Shown: positions 53,226-62,957, counted from the first letter of the stretch. The stretch is 64,000 nucleotides of DNA from Leptolinea sp964446955 (GCA_964446955.1 CAYUQJ010000001.1:868001-932000), one strand, 5' to 3'. Numbers and translations: made by a program. Notes: generated by a model from the letters alone, not told the origin.

Positions 53226-54227
53226 ATGTATGCACCGAATGGATTAATACCTACGGAAATGTTCCAGATCGGTGATCAAATTGACCAATTCCAAATCAAA
53301 AACCTGATAGCTCAAGGGGGAATGAGCAAAATCTACCATGCGTTCGACCTGATAAAAAAAACTGACGTTGTAATTAAATTTCCAGACAAATCTCTAATAG
53401 GTGATCCGGCGCAATTTGAACGGTTTCAACGCGAGATAGAAATTTCCCAATTATTAAGTCATATGGCTGTATTAAAGGGGATTTGCACAGGCATCTATAA
53501 CAGTATTCCCTATCTGGTCACAGAAATGGTCAAAGGACAAACCCTCCGCCATTTGATAAATACGTCCGCACCGTTAACCGTTGACCAGACTTTTTCACTC
53601 GCAAGAAAAATTGCGGATGGAATGGCTTACTGCCACGAACATGGTGTTGTCCATCGAGATCTCAAGCCTGAAAACATTCTTATAACCAGCGATGATCAGC
53701 CAGTCATTATGGACTTTGGACTGGCATTAACAAAATCCGCTCATCGGGTTACATATGCCAATCTTTCCATCACAATGGGAACACCGGATTATATGTCTCC
53801 GGAACAGGTAGAAGGACAACGCGGAGATGCGAGATCTGACATCTATTCGCTTGGCATAATACTTTTTGAAATGATTAGTGGTGCTCCCCCATTCACTGGA
53901 GATAATAACCTGGCCGTTCTTGCGCAACATGTGCGTAATGACGCTCCCAGACTTGATCGAATCCGTCCCGATATTTCTCCACAGACAGCAGTAATCGTAG
54001 CCAGATGCCTTCAGCGAAAACCGGATGACAGATTTCAAACGATGCGCGATCTCATAAGCGCCATAGATAGTCCTGATAGCCAGGATCTTTCATTGCTGGA
54101 AAGAATTAGTGTTCCTCCAGTGGAACAGCATTTCTGGCGTTCAGATATGATCAAAGTGATCGTCATCGCCATAGGAATACTGGCTGGCATTGTTATTCTG
54201 GCCATTACACTCCAATACTTGAAATAG
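53226..54227 (+). CDS. Hanks-type serine/threonine protein kinase, one C-terminal membrane segment
   Basis: About 333 residues from the ATG at 53226, which has GGAG five bases upstream; an ATG at 53172 overlaps PP2C by 11 bases. The kinase domain has the glycine loop AQGGMSKIYH, VVIKF with the ATP lysine, HRDLKPENILI (~143), DFGLAL (~162) and GTPDYMSPEQ, so it looks active. A membrane helix (VIVIAIGILAGIVILAITL) ends the protein with only a few outside residues. There is no PASTA sensor. It sits between PP2C and the glutamine synthetase. Phosphorylation of nitrogen enzymes is possible (inference). Confidence 0.93.
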   Translation: MYAPNGLIPTEMFQIGDQIDQFQIKNLIAQGGMSKIYHAFDLIKKTDVVIKFPDKSLIGDPAQFERFQREIEISQLLSHMAVLKGICTGIYNSIPYLVTEMVKGQTLRHLINTSAPLTVDQTFSLARKIADGMAYCHEHGVVHRDLKPENILITSDDQPVIMDFGLALTKSAHRVTYANLSITMGTPDYMSPEQVEGQRGDARSDIYSLGIILFEMISGAPPFTGDNNLAVLAQHVRNDAPRLDRIRPDISPQTAVIVARCLQRKPDDRFQTMRDLISAIDSPDSQDLSLLERISVPPVEQHFWRSDMIKVIVIAIGILAGIVILAITLQYLK

Positions 54228-54236
54228 AAGGTGTTT

Positions 54237-55583
54237 ATGTCTCACCAGCCCAGAAATGTTGATGAATTAAATGAACTTATTGATCACAACAAGATTAAAT
54301 ATATTGACCTGCAATTTGTTGATGTGATTGGGGTTGTAAAAAACATTACCATACCAATCACAGAATTGCATAATGCCGTAACCAATGGGATCTGGTTTGA
54401 TGGTTCATCGATAGAAGCATACGCGCGTATGGCAGAATCGGATATGCACCTCTGCCCGGACATAGGCACTTTTGCCATCCTTCCCTGGCTAAATGGCGAA
54501 GAAGCCACTGCCAGATTAATTTGTGATGTATACACTCCTGATGGACAACCATTTCCAGGTGATCCACGGGCCGTCTTGAAGCGTATTCAATCACAAGCTT
54601 CTGAAATGGGATTAAGCTATAAAACTGGCCCCGAACTGGAATTTTTCTTATTTAAACCACACGACAATGGCAGCCTGCTACCGTTGCAACCACACGATTC
54701 GGGCAGTTATTTTGATGCTCCACTAGATAAGATGGCGGGTCTTAGCCGTCAGATGGCATCCATGCTTACCGAGTTTGGTATACAGGTGGAAACGATGCAT
54801 CACGAGATTGCTCCCGGTCAACATGAGATCGATTTTCATTATGCAGACGCTCTCAATACCGCCGATAATATCGTCTCATTCCGTGTAGCGCTAAAGGTTT
54901 TAGCCCGGATAAATTCCCTGTATACCTCATTTTTGCCCAAACCAATAAAGGGGGAAGCTGGAAGCGGTATGCATGTTCATCAAAGTCTTTTCTATTCGGA
55001 GACCGGATACAACTCATTCCACGATCCGGGCGATCCATATGGACTGTCCACGCTCGCCAAGCAATTTATCGCGGGTCAACTGGCACATGCAAGGGGAATG
55101 TGTGCTGTGCTTGCGCCACTTGTAAATTCATATAAACGCCTTTATTCCGGATTCGAAGCACCTGTATTCCTTTCCTGGGCGCGGATTAACACCTCAGCAT
55201 TGATCAGGATACCCAGGGCATCCAAACCGGAAGCTACAAGAATTGAGATCCGTTGCCCCGACCCAAGCTGCAATCCGTACCTTGCATTCTCAGTTTTGCT
55301 GGCTGCTGGAATGGATGGTATCCGACGTGGGTTGAACCTGCCTGAAGCTACCGAAGAAAATCCATACTTACCAGGCACAGGTATTCAGCATAAGACTCCT
55401 CTGGAATACTTACCAGAATCACTCAACCGTGCTTTGGATGCGTTCGAAGAAGATGAAGTCATCAAGGATGCATTGGGCCCGTATATTTCTGATCTTTTTC
55501 TCAACGCCAAAAGGTTGGAATGGCGTGAATACCGACTGGAAGTAACAGAATGGGAATTGCAGAAATATTTATCACTTTTTTAA
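54237..55583 (+). CDS. glnA2: Glutamine synthetase type I, second copy
   Basis: About 448 residues from the ATG at 54237; AGAAGG precedes it and the upstream in-frame GTG at 54231 lies within that site. Markers are FDGSSIEAYARMAESDMHL, GPELEFFLFK, QVETMHHEIAPGQHEIDFHY, GEAGSGMHVHQSLFYS and RIEIRCPDPSCNPYLAF. The segment where adenylylation-type enzymes have NLYDLPPEE reads ENPYLPGTG, so the loop differs from glnA. The end WREYRLEVTEWELQKYLSLF is typical of another type I branch. It is probably a biosynthetic enzyme with other regulation. Copies differ in class, not a recent duplicate. Confidence 0.93.
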   Translation: MSHQPRNVDELNELIDHNKIKYIDLQFVDVIGVVKNITIPITELHNAVTNGIWFDGSSIEAYARMAESDMHLCPDIGTFAILPWLNGEEATARLICDVYTPDGQPFPGDPRAVLKRIQSQASEMGLSYKTGPELEFFLFKPHDNGSLLPLQPHDSGSYFDAPLDKMAGLSRQMASMLTEFGIQVETMHHEIAPGQHEIDFHYADALNTADNIVSFRVALKVLARINSLYTSFLPKPIKGEAGSGMHVHQSLFYSETGYNSFHDPGDPYGLSTLAKQFIAGQLAHARGMCAVLAPLVNSYKRLYSGFEAPVFLSWARINTSALIRIPRASKPEATRIEIRCPDPSCNPYLAFSVLLAAGMDGIRRGLNLPEATEENPYLPGTGIQHKTPLEYLPESLNRALDAFEEDEVIKDALGPYISDLFLNAKRLEWREYRLEVTEWELQKYLSLF

Positions 55584-55617
55584 AATGGGAAATGTGCAAG
55601 CTCCATTTTCATTCCTG

Positions 55618-55623
55618 TATAAT
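55618..55623 (+). promoter_or_regulatory. Candidate -10 box of glnE
   Basis: TATAAT six bases before the ATG at 55630. The previous ORF ends at 55583. No clear -35 box. Confidence 0.45.
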
Positions 55624-55629
55624 CTGATT

Positions 55630-58600
55630 ATGAAGCTGTCATCGCTGGAACATATTCCATTTACTGATCCTGAATCAGCTCATAAAGTTTTTGATCGATT
55701 GGCTGACAGAAATCGCAATTTTAAACCCATCCTTCCTACACTTTTATCAGCACTGCAATCTGCCGCCGATCCTGATCGTTCTCTTATTAATATCGAACGG
55801 TTTGTTGAGAATTACGGTACAGGTTGTCTGGAGATTTTTGAGCAAAATCCTCGCGTGATTGAGATACTGGTAACCCTGTTCTCAGCCAGCCATTTTCTGA
55901 CTGAGATACTGTTGCGCAATCCACAATCCATTTCCCTGCTCCTCGACCGGCAGGAGTTAACTCGCCGCAAGACGATTGAACAAATTCAGGCAGAGGCTGA
56001 AGCGGTTGTCCGGTCTGCGCAATCTGACCTGGATAAAAAAGATGCCTTGCGCCTGTATCAACAAAGCGAATTACTGCGCATTGGTGCCAGTGATTTCCTG
56101 GATTTCTATGATTTGCGTGCGGTTGTTTCCCAGATCTCTCGTACAGCGATCGCGTTAATCCGCATCGCGTTGAATCTGGCATCCATCCAAACCGGAATAC
56201 CATCCGCCGGTTTTGTTGTACTGGCAATGGGAAAACTGGGTGGCCGGGAATTGAATTACAGTTCTGACATTGATCTCGTCTTTGTGACCCGTGATGATCC
56301 ATCACGCTTTATCCCGCTTGCTCAAAAGGTGATTGACTTTCTGGCATCCACCACCACGAATGGATTCCTCTACAGGGTGGATATGCGACTGCGACCCTGG
56401 GGTAACGATGGGCCGCTCATACCCAACCTGGCCGGTTTCAAGCGATACCTGGAAAATAATGCCCGTTTGTGGGAAAAACAGGCATTATTGAAAGTCCGTC
56501 CTGTCGCCGGCGACCTCTCGCTGGGTGAAGAGTTGCGGGATTTCGCCTTCTCACTGATACAGGAATTGCCAGCCAATCAGATCAGGTCTGAAGTGTTCTC
56601 CATGAAAAAACGGACGGAAGAGATACTTCAAGAAAAAGGCCGTCAATGGGGCGAAGTTAAGCTGGGTGTCGGCTCCATCCGGGATATTGAATTTGTAATC
56701 CAATATCTTCAACTGGCTAACTTAAAAAAACATCCGAACATCCGCACGAGGGCAACATTAAAAGCTATCCCGCTGCTTCGTTCCGCCGGGTTGTTATCAT
56801 CTACGGACGCGCGAATCTTGCAGGATGGATATATTTTTCTCCGTACCATTGAGCATTTCCTCCAGATGATGGATTACCGGCAAACTTACTCCCTGCCTTC
56901 GGACGAAACAGCCATCCGTGTCCTTGCCCGCCGTCTGGGTTTTTCTTCGGGAGAACATTTTATCGAGCGGTACGAAGAGCATTGCAAGGCGATCCGTTCC
57001 ATTTTTCTACAGACCATCGGTGATGAACAGATCATCAATGAACCATCACCCGTAGTCCGCCAGCATATTTCCCGCATGGATACATCCTACACAGAAGTGT
57101 TTTCCATCGATGAAATCCACAGGCATGCAGACCTGGCAGAAAAATTATCTGAAGAAACCCCCGTTATGGTGCATATTGATCCATTGGAAAACGACACATG
57201 GAATGTCACCATTGTGGCATACGATTATCCGGGTGAGTTGTCCATCCTCTGTGGGCTTCTATTTGTTCATGGGTTTAACATATTAAATGGGTACGCGTTC
57301 ACTTATGAGCCCATTGAAACCAATGAAATCCGTCAGACAGGTCTTCCCGCGTCAGATTTCTCTTCCGGCAGGAATGCGGATAGAAATAGATCGTGGAATA
57401 ACCGGCAACACGGGCATTATGAAGACCATCAAAAAATTGTGGATGTTTTCCGGGTACGATCTGTCAACAAGGGAAGCATGGTACAGGACAAATGGGAAGG
57501 CTACATTTCAGACCTGCAGGAAATGCTTTCCTTGTTCCAGTCAGGCAAACGAAGGGAAGCCCGCGGTACGCTAGCAAAACGAGTCGGGATTGCCTTTCAG
57601 GCAGTTCCCGGAAGGACGAGCCCGCTACTTCCCATTGATATCGAGATAGATAACAGTCGGTCAAGACGCTACACTGTGTTGGAAATTGATGCCCCGGATA
57701 CAGTGGGTTTTCTTTACGAGTTTACAAATGCTCTGGCATTTACCCGGACAAACATAGCGCGAATGATTGTGCGGTCTATCGGCAGCCGCGCGCAGGATGT
57801 ATTCTTCGTTACGGATGCCAACGGGAAGAAGATCGAAGATCTCTCCAAACAACGGGAGCTCCGCGCGGCGATCGTTCTCATAAAACATTTTACGCACTTG
57901 CTTCCCAATTCTCCCAACCCGGAAACCGCTCTTCTACATTTCCGGGAGTTTCTCGGTCACTTATTCCAGCGCCCGAACTGGCCGGATGAAATCGGGTCCA
58001 TAGGACAATCAGAAGTCCTCAAAGCACTCGCACACATTCTGGGCGTCAGCGATTTTCTATGGGATGATTTTCTACGAATGCAATACGCTAATCTCTTCCC
58101 GGTAGTGAAAGACATGGACGCGTTAGAATCATCCAAACCCCGCGCTGTATTGGATGCAGAGCTTGACCAGGCACTGGATTCCTGCCTGGTTGGAGGTATC
58201 GGTTATCCAGACTGGCATTCTGCTCTTAACGCTTATAAAGACCGCGAGCTTTTCCGGATTGATATGCGTCATATTCTCGAACTGACGAATGAATTCTGGG
58301 ATTTCGCCGCTGAGTTAACTGACCTCGCGGAAGCAGTCATCCAAAAAGCCTTTCACCTTTGCAGAAAAGAGCTGGTTGAACGTTATGGCGAGCCACAGAC
58401 CAAAGTAAAAAAATCCAGCGAGATGGTATTGCTGGCTCTGGGGAAATGCGGCGGCCGGGAACTGGGATTTGCTTCAGATATTGAGTTAATGTTTGTATAC
58501 AGTGATGATGGCAAAACCGCTGGGCCGGAAGTTATTGAGACCAGCGATTTTTATGAGAGGTTGGTCCGGTCGGTGGTGACAGCCATCCACGCCCGGCAGG

Positions 58601-59268
58601 AAGGAATATTTCAGATCGATCTTCAATTACGTCCATACGGGAAAGCAGGCAGCATGGCTGTGTCTCTCGACGCATTCAAGCGTTATTACTCGCCGGAAGG
58701 ACCGGCATGGGCGTATGAAAGACAGGCTCTGGTAAAAATGCGCCCCATAAGTGGGGAGAAGAATTTAGGCCGCATTCTATGTCAGTTACGTGATGAATAC
58801 ACCTACGGCAGCGGCTCATTTGATATCACAGCGATGCGTGCCATGCGGGAACGTCAGATCCGCCATCTTGTAACCGGAGGTACGTTTAATGCAAAATTTA
58901 GTCCGGGAGGACTGGTGGATCTGGAATACCTGATCCAGGGCTTGCAGATCATCCACGGTTCCAGCAACCCGGATCTCCGTGTTACCAACATCCGTCAGGC
59001 TATGGCTGTCCTGCATGAATGTGGTATTCTTTCGGATGACGACTACACGACATTAAGAAAAGCCCACACTTTTTTACGCTGGTTGATCGATTCTCTTCGT
59101 GTGGTCAGGGGAAACGCGAAAGATATTACGGTTCCACCTTACGAGAGCGAAGAATTTGCCTTTCTGGCACGTCGTCTTCGATATGAAAACAACATCGACC
59201 GTCTGCGAGATGACCTCCTGCGCTATCAAACAGACGTGCAGGAAATCAATTCCCGTCTATTGACCTAA
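55630..59268 (+). CDS. glnE: Enlarged glutamine synthetase adenylyltransferase with two internal ACT domains
   Basis: About 1212 residues from the ATG at 55630; an ATG at 55585 is in frame, but its 15 extra residues match no family member and the TATAAT lies in them. Usual GlnE proteins have about 950. Two nucleotidyltransferase halves: GKLGGRELNYSSDIDLVFV (~200) and GKCGGRELGFASDIELMFVY (~935), each followed by helical domains. Between them two ACT domains: IVAYDYPGELSILCGLLFVH (~517) and TVLEIDAPDTVGFLYEFTNA (~682) with DVFFVTDANGKKI, very like the GlnD ACT pair. It adenylylates or deadenylylates glutamine synthetase. The second active site has DxE in place of DxD. Direct control by glutamine is a clear inference. 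Confidence 0.93.
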   Translation: MKLSSLEHIPFTDPESAHKVFDRLADRNRNFKPILPTLLSALQSAADPDRSLINIERFVENYGTGCLEIFEQNPRVIEILVTLFSASHFLTEILLRNPQSISLLLDRQELTRRKTIEQIQAEAEAVVRSAQSDLDKKDALRLYQQSELLRIGASDFLDFYDLRAVVSQISRTAIALIRIALNLASIQTGIPSAGFVVLAMGKLGGRELNYSSDIDLVFVTRDDPSRFIPLAQKVIDFLASTTTNGFLYRVDMRLRPWGNDGPLIPNLAGFKRYLENNARLWEKQALLKVRPVAGDLSLGEELRDFAFSLIQELPANQIRSEVFSMKKRTEEILQEKGRQWGEVKLGVGSIRDIEFVIQYLQLANLKKHPNIRTRATLKAIPLLRSAGLLSSTDARILQDGYIFLRTIEHFLQMMDYRQTYSLPSDETAIRVLARRLGFSSGEHFIERYEEHCKAIRSIFLQTIGDEQIINEPSPVVRQHISRMDTSYTEVFSIDEIHRHADLAEKLSEETPVMVHIDPLENDTWNVTIVAYDYPGELSILCGLLFVHGFNILNGYAFTYEPIETNEIRQTGLPASDFSSGRNADRNRSWNNRQHGHYEDHQKIVDVFRVRSVNKGSMVQDKWEGYISDLQEMLSLFQSGKRREARGTLAKRVGIAFQAVPGRTSPLLPIDIEIDNSRSRRYTVLEIDAPDTVGFLYEFTNALAFTRTNIARMIVRSIGSRAQDVFFVTDANGKKIEDLSKQRELRAAIVLIKHFTHLLPNSPNPETALLHFREFLGHLFQRPNWPDEIGSIGQSEVLKALAHILGVSDFLWDDFLRMQYANLFPVVKDMDALESSKPRAVLDAELDQALDSCLVGGIGYPDWHSALNAYKDRELFRIDMRHILELTNEFWDFAAELTDLAEAVIQKAFHLCRKELVERYGEPQTKVKKSSEMVLLALGKCGGRELGFASDIELMFVYSDDGKTAGPEVIETSDFYERLVRSVVTAIHARQEGIFQIDLQLRPYGKAGSMAVSLDAFKRYYSPEGPAWAYERQALVKMRPISGEKNLGRILCQLRDEYTYGSGSFDITAMRAMRERQIRHLVTGGTFNAKFSPGGLVDLEYLIQGLQIIHGSSNPDLRVTNIRQAMAVLHECGILSDDDYTTLRKAHTFLRWLIDSLRVVRGNAKDITVPPYESEEFAFLARRLRYENNIDRLRDDLLRYQTDVQEINSRLLT

Positions 59269-59269
59269 A

Positions 59270-59301
59270 AAAAGGTGGATGTATAAAGCCATCCACCTTT
59301 T
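59270..59301. terminator. Bidirectional terminator between glnE and formate-THF ligase
   Basis: 12-bp stem AAAAGGTGGATG with CATCCACCTTTT, 8-base loop. A run of A on one side and T on the other serve both strands. Confidence 0.9.
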
Positions 59302-59326
59302 CATCCTGCTGTATCAGATCAGATGA

Positions 59327-61231
59327 TTAGAACAGACCTACAACCTTGCCGGTCTCAAAATCGATATCAATATCATAAAACGCAGGTCTTGTGGGAAGAC
59401 CAGGCATAGTGGACATCTTTCCCAGCAGAGGATATAAGAAACCAGCGCCAACGGAAGCCCGAATATCCCGGATGGGAATCCTGTATCCCTTTGGAACACC
59501 CTTTAACGCAGGATCATGACTCAAGCTCAAATGGGTCTTTGCCATACAAATCGGTAACCGGTCAAAACCCAGCCGGGTGTAGTCGGCAATTCGTTCTTCC
59601 GCTTCCGGGGAGAAATCCACACCATCTGCGCCATAAACTTCGCGTGCAATGATCTCAATCTTTTCTTTGATGGTTTTTTCCAGCGGATAAAGGAAATGGA
59701 AATTGCGTGGTTTTTCTCCTGCCGCAATAACTGCCTTTGCCAGTTCAACCGCGCCTTCACCACCCTTTGCCCAATGACGGCATACCACCGCGTCTTCCGC
59801 GCCGCCTTCATCCATAGCTGCCTTGCGAACCAATGCCAGCTCCGCATCGGTATCTGTCGCGAACGAGTTTACGGCAACAACAACAGGAACACCAAATTTC
59901 TTTGCGGTCTTGATGTGATGCACCATGTTTTCGAGGCCTGCTTTTAGCAAGTCCAGGTTTTCATCCGTATAGGCCGGATCTAACGGTTTCCCGGCTACAA
60001 CTTTCGGCCCGCCGCCGTGCATTTTTAGCGCGCGGATGGTTGCGACCAGAACCACCACATTGGGGACCAGTCCGGATGTACGACATTTAATGTTGAAGAA
60101 TTTCTCCATCCCCATATCCGCGCCGAAACCGGATTCTGTAATCACATAATCGGCCAATTTTAGGGCGATCTTGTCCGCCACAATGGAGCTGTTACCATGA
60201 GCGATATTGGCAAATGGTCCGGCATGAACAAATACCGGAGTTCCCTCAAGTGTTTGCATCAAATTCGGTTTTATGGCATCTTTCATCAGCACGGTCAAAG
60301 CCCCTGCGACACCCAGATCATCGGCGTTTATCGCTTCACCTTTTTTGTTCGTGCCAATAACGATCTCACCAAACCGTCTGCGCATGTCTTTCAGATCAGT
60401 TGTCAAAGCAAGAATAGCCATGATCTCACTGGCTACAGTAATATCAAATCCTGTGTTACGTTCATGACCTTTTTCATCATCGCCCGTTCCAACTGTTATG
60501 CCCCTCAGGAATCTGTCACTGGTATCCAGTACCCGCCGCCAGGTGATGGAATCAGGGTCAATATCCAACCGGCACAAACGGGATCGTTCTTCGGGTGTCA
60601 GGTCATCCGGGTTTGTCTTAGTGATCCCGAGTTTCTTCAACCGGTTTTCCATGCCGCGTCCAAAACGTCGTCTCCCGGATTTATCCGCCGGGCATAAACG
60701 GTTAAATAGTTGTTCATCTGTGGCTCCTGACTCGTGCAGCATGCGCACATCAATTGCGGCTGCCATCAGGTTGTTGGCCGCGGTTATGGCATGAATGTCG
60801 CCTGTCAGATGCAGATTGAAATCCTCCATGGGAACAACCTGACTGTATCCACCACCGGCAGCGCCGCCCTTGATTCCAAAAGTCGGCCCCTGGCTTGGTT
60901 GCCGGATGCACGTCATTACCCGCTTTCCCAGATGAGCTCCCAATGCCTGGCTTAATCCAACGGTTGTTGTGGTCTTTCCCTCACCCAGAGGGGTTGGAGT
61001 AATAGCTGTCACATCTACATAGATACCATCAGGTTTATCTTTCAAACGATCCAATACATCCAGTTTTACCTTAGCCTTTACCGGGCCATAAAACTCAATC
61101 TCATCAGGTAGCAAACCCAATTCTTCCGCCACCAATGAAATCGGTTTAAGGTCAGCATCCTGGGCAATCTCAATATCAGAAGGAACCGGACTCTTCAATT
61201 TCAAAGGGATTGGACGAAATTCTTTGGTCAT
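59327..61231 (-). CDS. fhs: Formate-tetrahydrofolate ligase
   Basis: A 634-residue enzyme that makes 10-formyl-THF from formate with ATP, or works in reverse. The Walker A loop TPTPLGEGKTTTTVGLSQAL is intact. Other markers are RQPSQGPTFGIKGGAAGGGY, EDFNLHLTGDIHAITAANNL, FANIAHGNSSI, and TESGFGADMGMEKFFNIKCR. Length is that of the long bacterial enzymes (about 550-630). AAGGAG precedes the ATG. With metH it suggests active one-carbon metabolism; a Wood-Ljungdahl or glycine-cleavage link is not shown here. Confidence 0.97.
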   Translation of the reverse strand: MTKEFRPIPLKLKSPVPSDIEIAQDADLKPISLVAEELGLLPDEIEFYGPVKAKVKLDVLDRLKDKPDGIYVDVTAITPTPLGEGKTTTTVGLSQALGAHLGKRVMTCIRQPSQGPTFGIKGGAAGGGYSQVVPMEDFNLHLTGDIHAITAANNLMAAAIDVRMLHESGATDEQLFNRLCPADKSGRRRFGRGMENRLKKLGITKTNPDDLTPEERSRLCRLDIDPDSITWRRVLDTSDRFLRGITVGTGDDEKGHERNTGFDITVASEIMAILALTTDLKDMRRRFGEIVIGTNKKGEAINADDLGVAGALTVLMKDAIKPNLMQTLEGTPVFVHAGPFANIAHGNSSIVADKIALKLADYVITESGFGADMGMEKFFNIKCRTSGLVPNVVVLVATIRALKMHGGGPKVVAGKPLDPAYTDENLDLLKAGLENMVHHIKTAKKFGVPVVVAVNSFATDTDAELALVRKAAMDEGGAEDAVVCRHWAKGGEGAVELAKAVIAAGEKPRNFHFLYPLEKTIKEKIEIIAREVYGADGVDFSPEAEERIADYTRLGFDRLPICMAKTHLSLSHDPALKGVPKGYRIPIRDIRASVGAGFLYPLLGKMSTMPGLPTRPAFYDIDIDFETGKVVGLF

Positions 61232-61445
61232 TCAGTTCTCCTTAATCAATAGGTCAAATATACGGATATGGATAATTGTACCTTTTTGAAAAAAATAAGG
61301 GAAATTCCATGCGTCATTTTCCAGTTGATCATTCCTCATGAAGCTTCAGATAGCATAACCACCCTGTTTAGAGATATCACGGAAGCTATGAGGATTTTTT
61401 TATTTCATCTAAACAAAATCTGAATGAGACAGGCGTAATATCACC

Positions 61446-61451
61446 TTGACA
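61446..61451 (+). promoter_or_regulatory. Candidate -35 box upstream of the adaptor genes
   Basis: Perfect TTGACA about 58 bases before the ATG. The -10 box at 17 bases reads AATCTT, which is weak. GGGAGG precedes the ATG. Confidence 0.35.
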
Positions 61452-61508
61452 AATAAGAGCAACAGAAAAATCTTGCATATTCCTGAAATCATTCAGGGAG
61501 GTTAGTCA

Positions 61509-62927
61509 ATGAATTTGAAAAGCAAACCATTTTTTAGAAAGAAAGTCGTAATTCCATTATTCACAGGGTTGATCATTGTCAGTGGCGTTGCTTACTGGCT
61601 GATAAACAGCGGGATGATCTTCTCCAGTAAGAAAGCAATTCATGTTGCAATTCCATCCTATCAGACATCCGTGGTTCGCAAAGGCGATCTCACAATTTCT
61701 GCCTCCGGCTCTGGAACCCTGATAGCCGGGAACTCTGTTGATCTGAGCTTTTCCACCAGCGGCATTGTGGAAGAACTCTATGTCAAATCAGGTGACAAAG
61801 TAACAAAAGGGACTGAACTTGCGCGGATGAATAATGCGAAAAGCCTGGAAGCCCAGGTAGCTGCCAATAAGCTCAATCTGCTGCAAGCACAAAAAACTCT
61901 GAAAGAATTACAAGATTCCAAAGACTTGAACCTTGCCAATGCCTATCAGGAAGTATTGAACGCGCAGAAAACTTTCAACGAGGCCGAAGCGCAGATCCTA
62001 CGCCAGGACAATGCGAGGTGTAGTGATGAGGTTAACAAGCGAAATCTTGCCTCTTTGGAAAAGGCGGAAGATCGTCTGAATGAGATTAACCTTCGTTATC
62101 ATGGATCAGACGATTGGATTGAGGCGAAAAACGTTTATGACCAGGCCAAAGCCAATTACAACTATTGCATCGCCTACAGCGAAGACGAGAAAACCGATTT
62201 CCAGGCGGAACTCGCAATCGCCGAGGTGACACTTAAGAAAGCCCAATCCACATACGACACATTGAAAGCGTCAGCAGGGATTGATCCTCAGGAACGCGAA
62301 CTGGCTGAAGCAAAATTGGAAGAAGCTCAGATTAAATATGACAAATCGGTGGAAGATCTGGCCGGATCAACCCTGGTCGCCACGATTGATGGGACTGTAA
62401 CCTACCTGAGGGCTAATGTTGGCGCTTATGTAGATACATCCCCATACATCACAATCTCTGACCTCACGACATCTGATGTAGATGTGAGTATAGACGAATC
62501 GGATCTTCAGAAATTGTATGTCGGAGCAAAAGCGACCGCGATTTTCGACGCTTTACCGGATGAGATCTTTTTTGGGGAAGTGGTACAGGTAAATCCGGAA
62601 CTATCGCAATCTGGTCAATACCGTGTCGCTACGGCCGTCATCAGCCTTGATGACATAGCCGGCAGCAAACTGGAAAACCTTCCACTGGGCGTTGTTGCCA
62701 GTATAGAAATCATTTCCGGTGAAGCAAAAGATGTGCTGCTCGTTCCCGCCGGAGCCGTTCGAAGCATCGGTGATGATCAGTATGGCGTATTTGTTATTGG
62801 TCCGGAAGGGAAAATGACATTCCGGCTGGTAGAAGTTGGCCTGATGGATAGTTCCTCAGCGGAGATCAAATCCGGATTGGAACTTAACGAGACTGTTTCC
62901 ACTGGTCTGAGCGTGGGAACGTACTGA
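61509..62927 (+). CDS. HlyD/MacA-type periplasmic adaptor, copy 1
   Basis: A 472-residue protein with an N-terminal membrane anchor (VVIPLFTGLIIVSGVAYWLI). The lipoyl-like half begins at TSVVRKGDLTISASGSGTLI and is closed by STLVATIDGTVTYLRANVGA; between them is a long coiled coil (~115-290). A beta-barrel and a membrane-proximal domain follow (VDVSIDESDLQKLYVGAKAT). Such adaptors link a membrane ABC or RND pump to the outside. Two cysteines in the hairpin (DNARCSDEV and NYNYCIAYS) lie in the coiled part. It starts after GGGAGG and is 30 bases before a second copy. Confidence 0.88.
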   Translation: MNLKSKPFFRKKVVIPLFTGLIIVSGVAYWLINSGMIFSSKKAIHVAIPSYQTSVVRKGDLTISASGSGTLIAGNSVDLSFSTSGIVEELYVKSGDKVTKGTELARMNNAKSLEAQVAANKLNLLQAQKTLKELQDSKDLNLANAYQEVLNAQKTFNEAEAQILRQDNARCSDEVNKRNLASLEKAEDRLNEINLRYHGSDDWIEAKNVYDQAKANYNYCIAYSEDEKTDFQAELAIAEVTLKKAQSTYDTLKASAGIDPQERELAEAKLEEAQIKYDKSVEDLAGSTLVATIDGTVTYLRANVGAYVDTSPYITISDLTTSDVDVSIDESDLQKLYVGAKATAIFDALPDEIFFGEVVQVNPELSQSGQYRVATAVISLDDIAGSKLENLPLGVVASIEIISGEAKDVLLVPAGAVRSIGDDQYGVFVIGPEGKMTFRLVEVGLMDSSSAEIKSGLELNETVSTGLSVGTY

Positions 62928-62957
62928 AGCCAATTTTGCACCAGGAAGGATCAAATC

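Noticed and set aside
53226..54227. PASTA-type sensor kinase
   Set aside because: Only a few residues follow the membrane helix, so no outside sensor domain is present.
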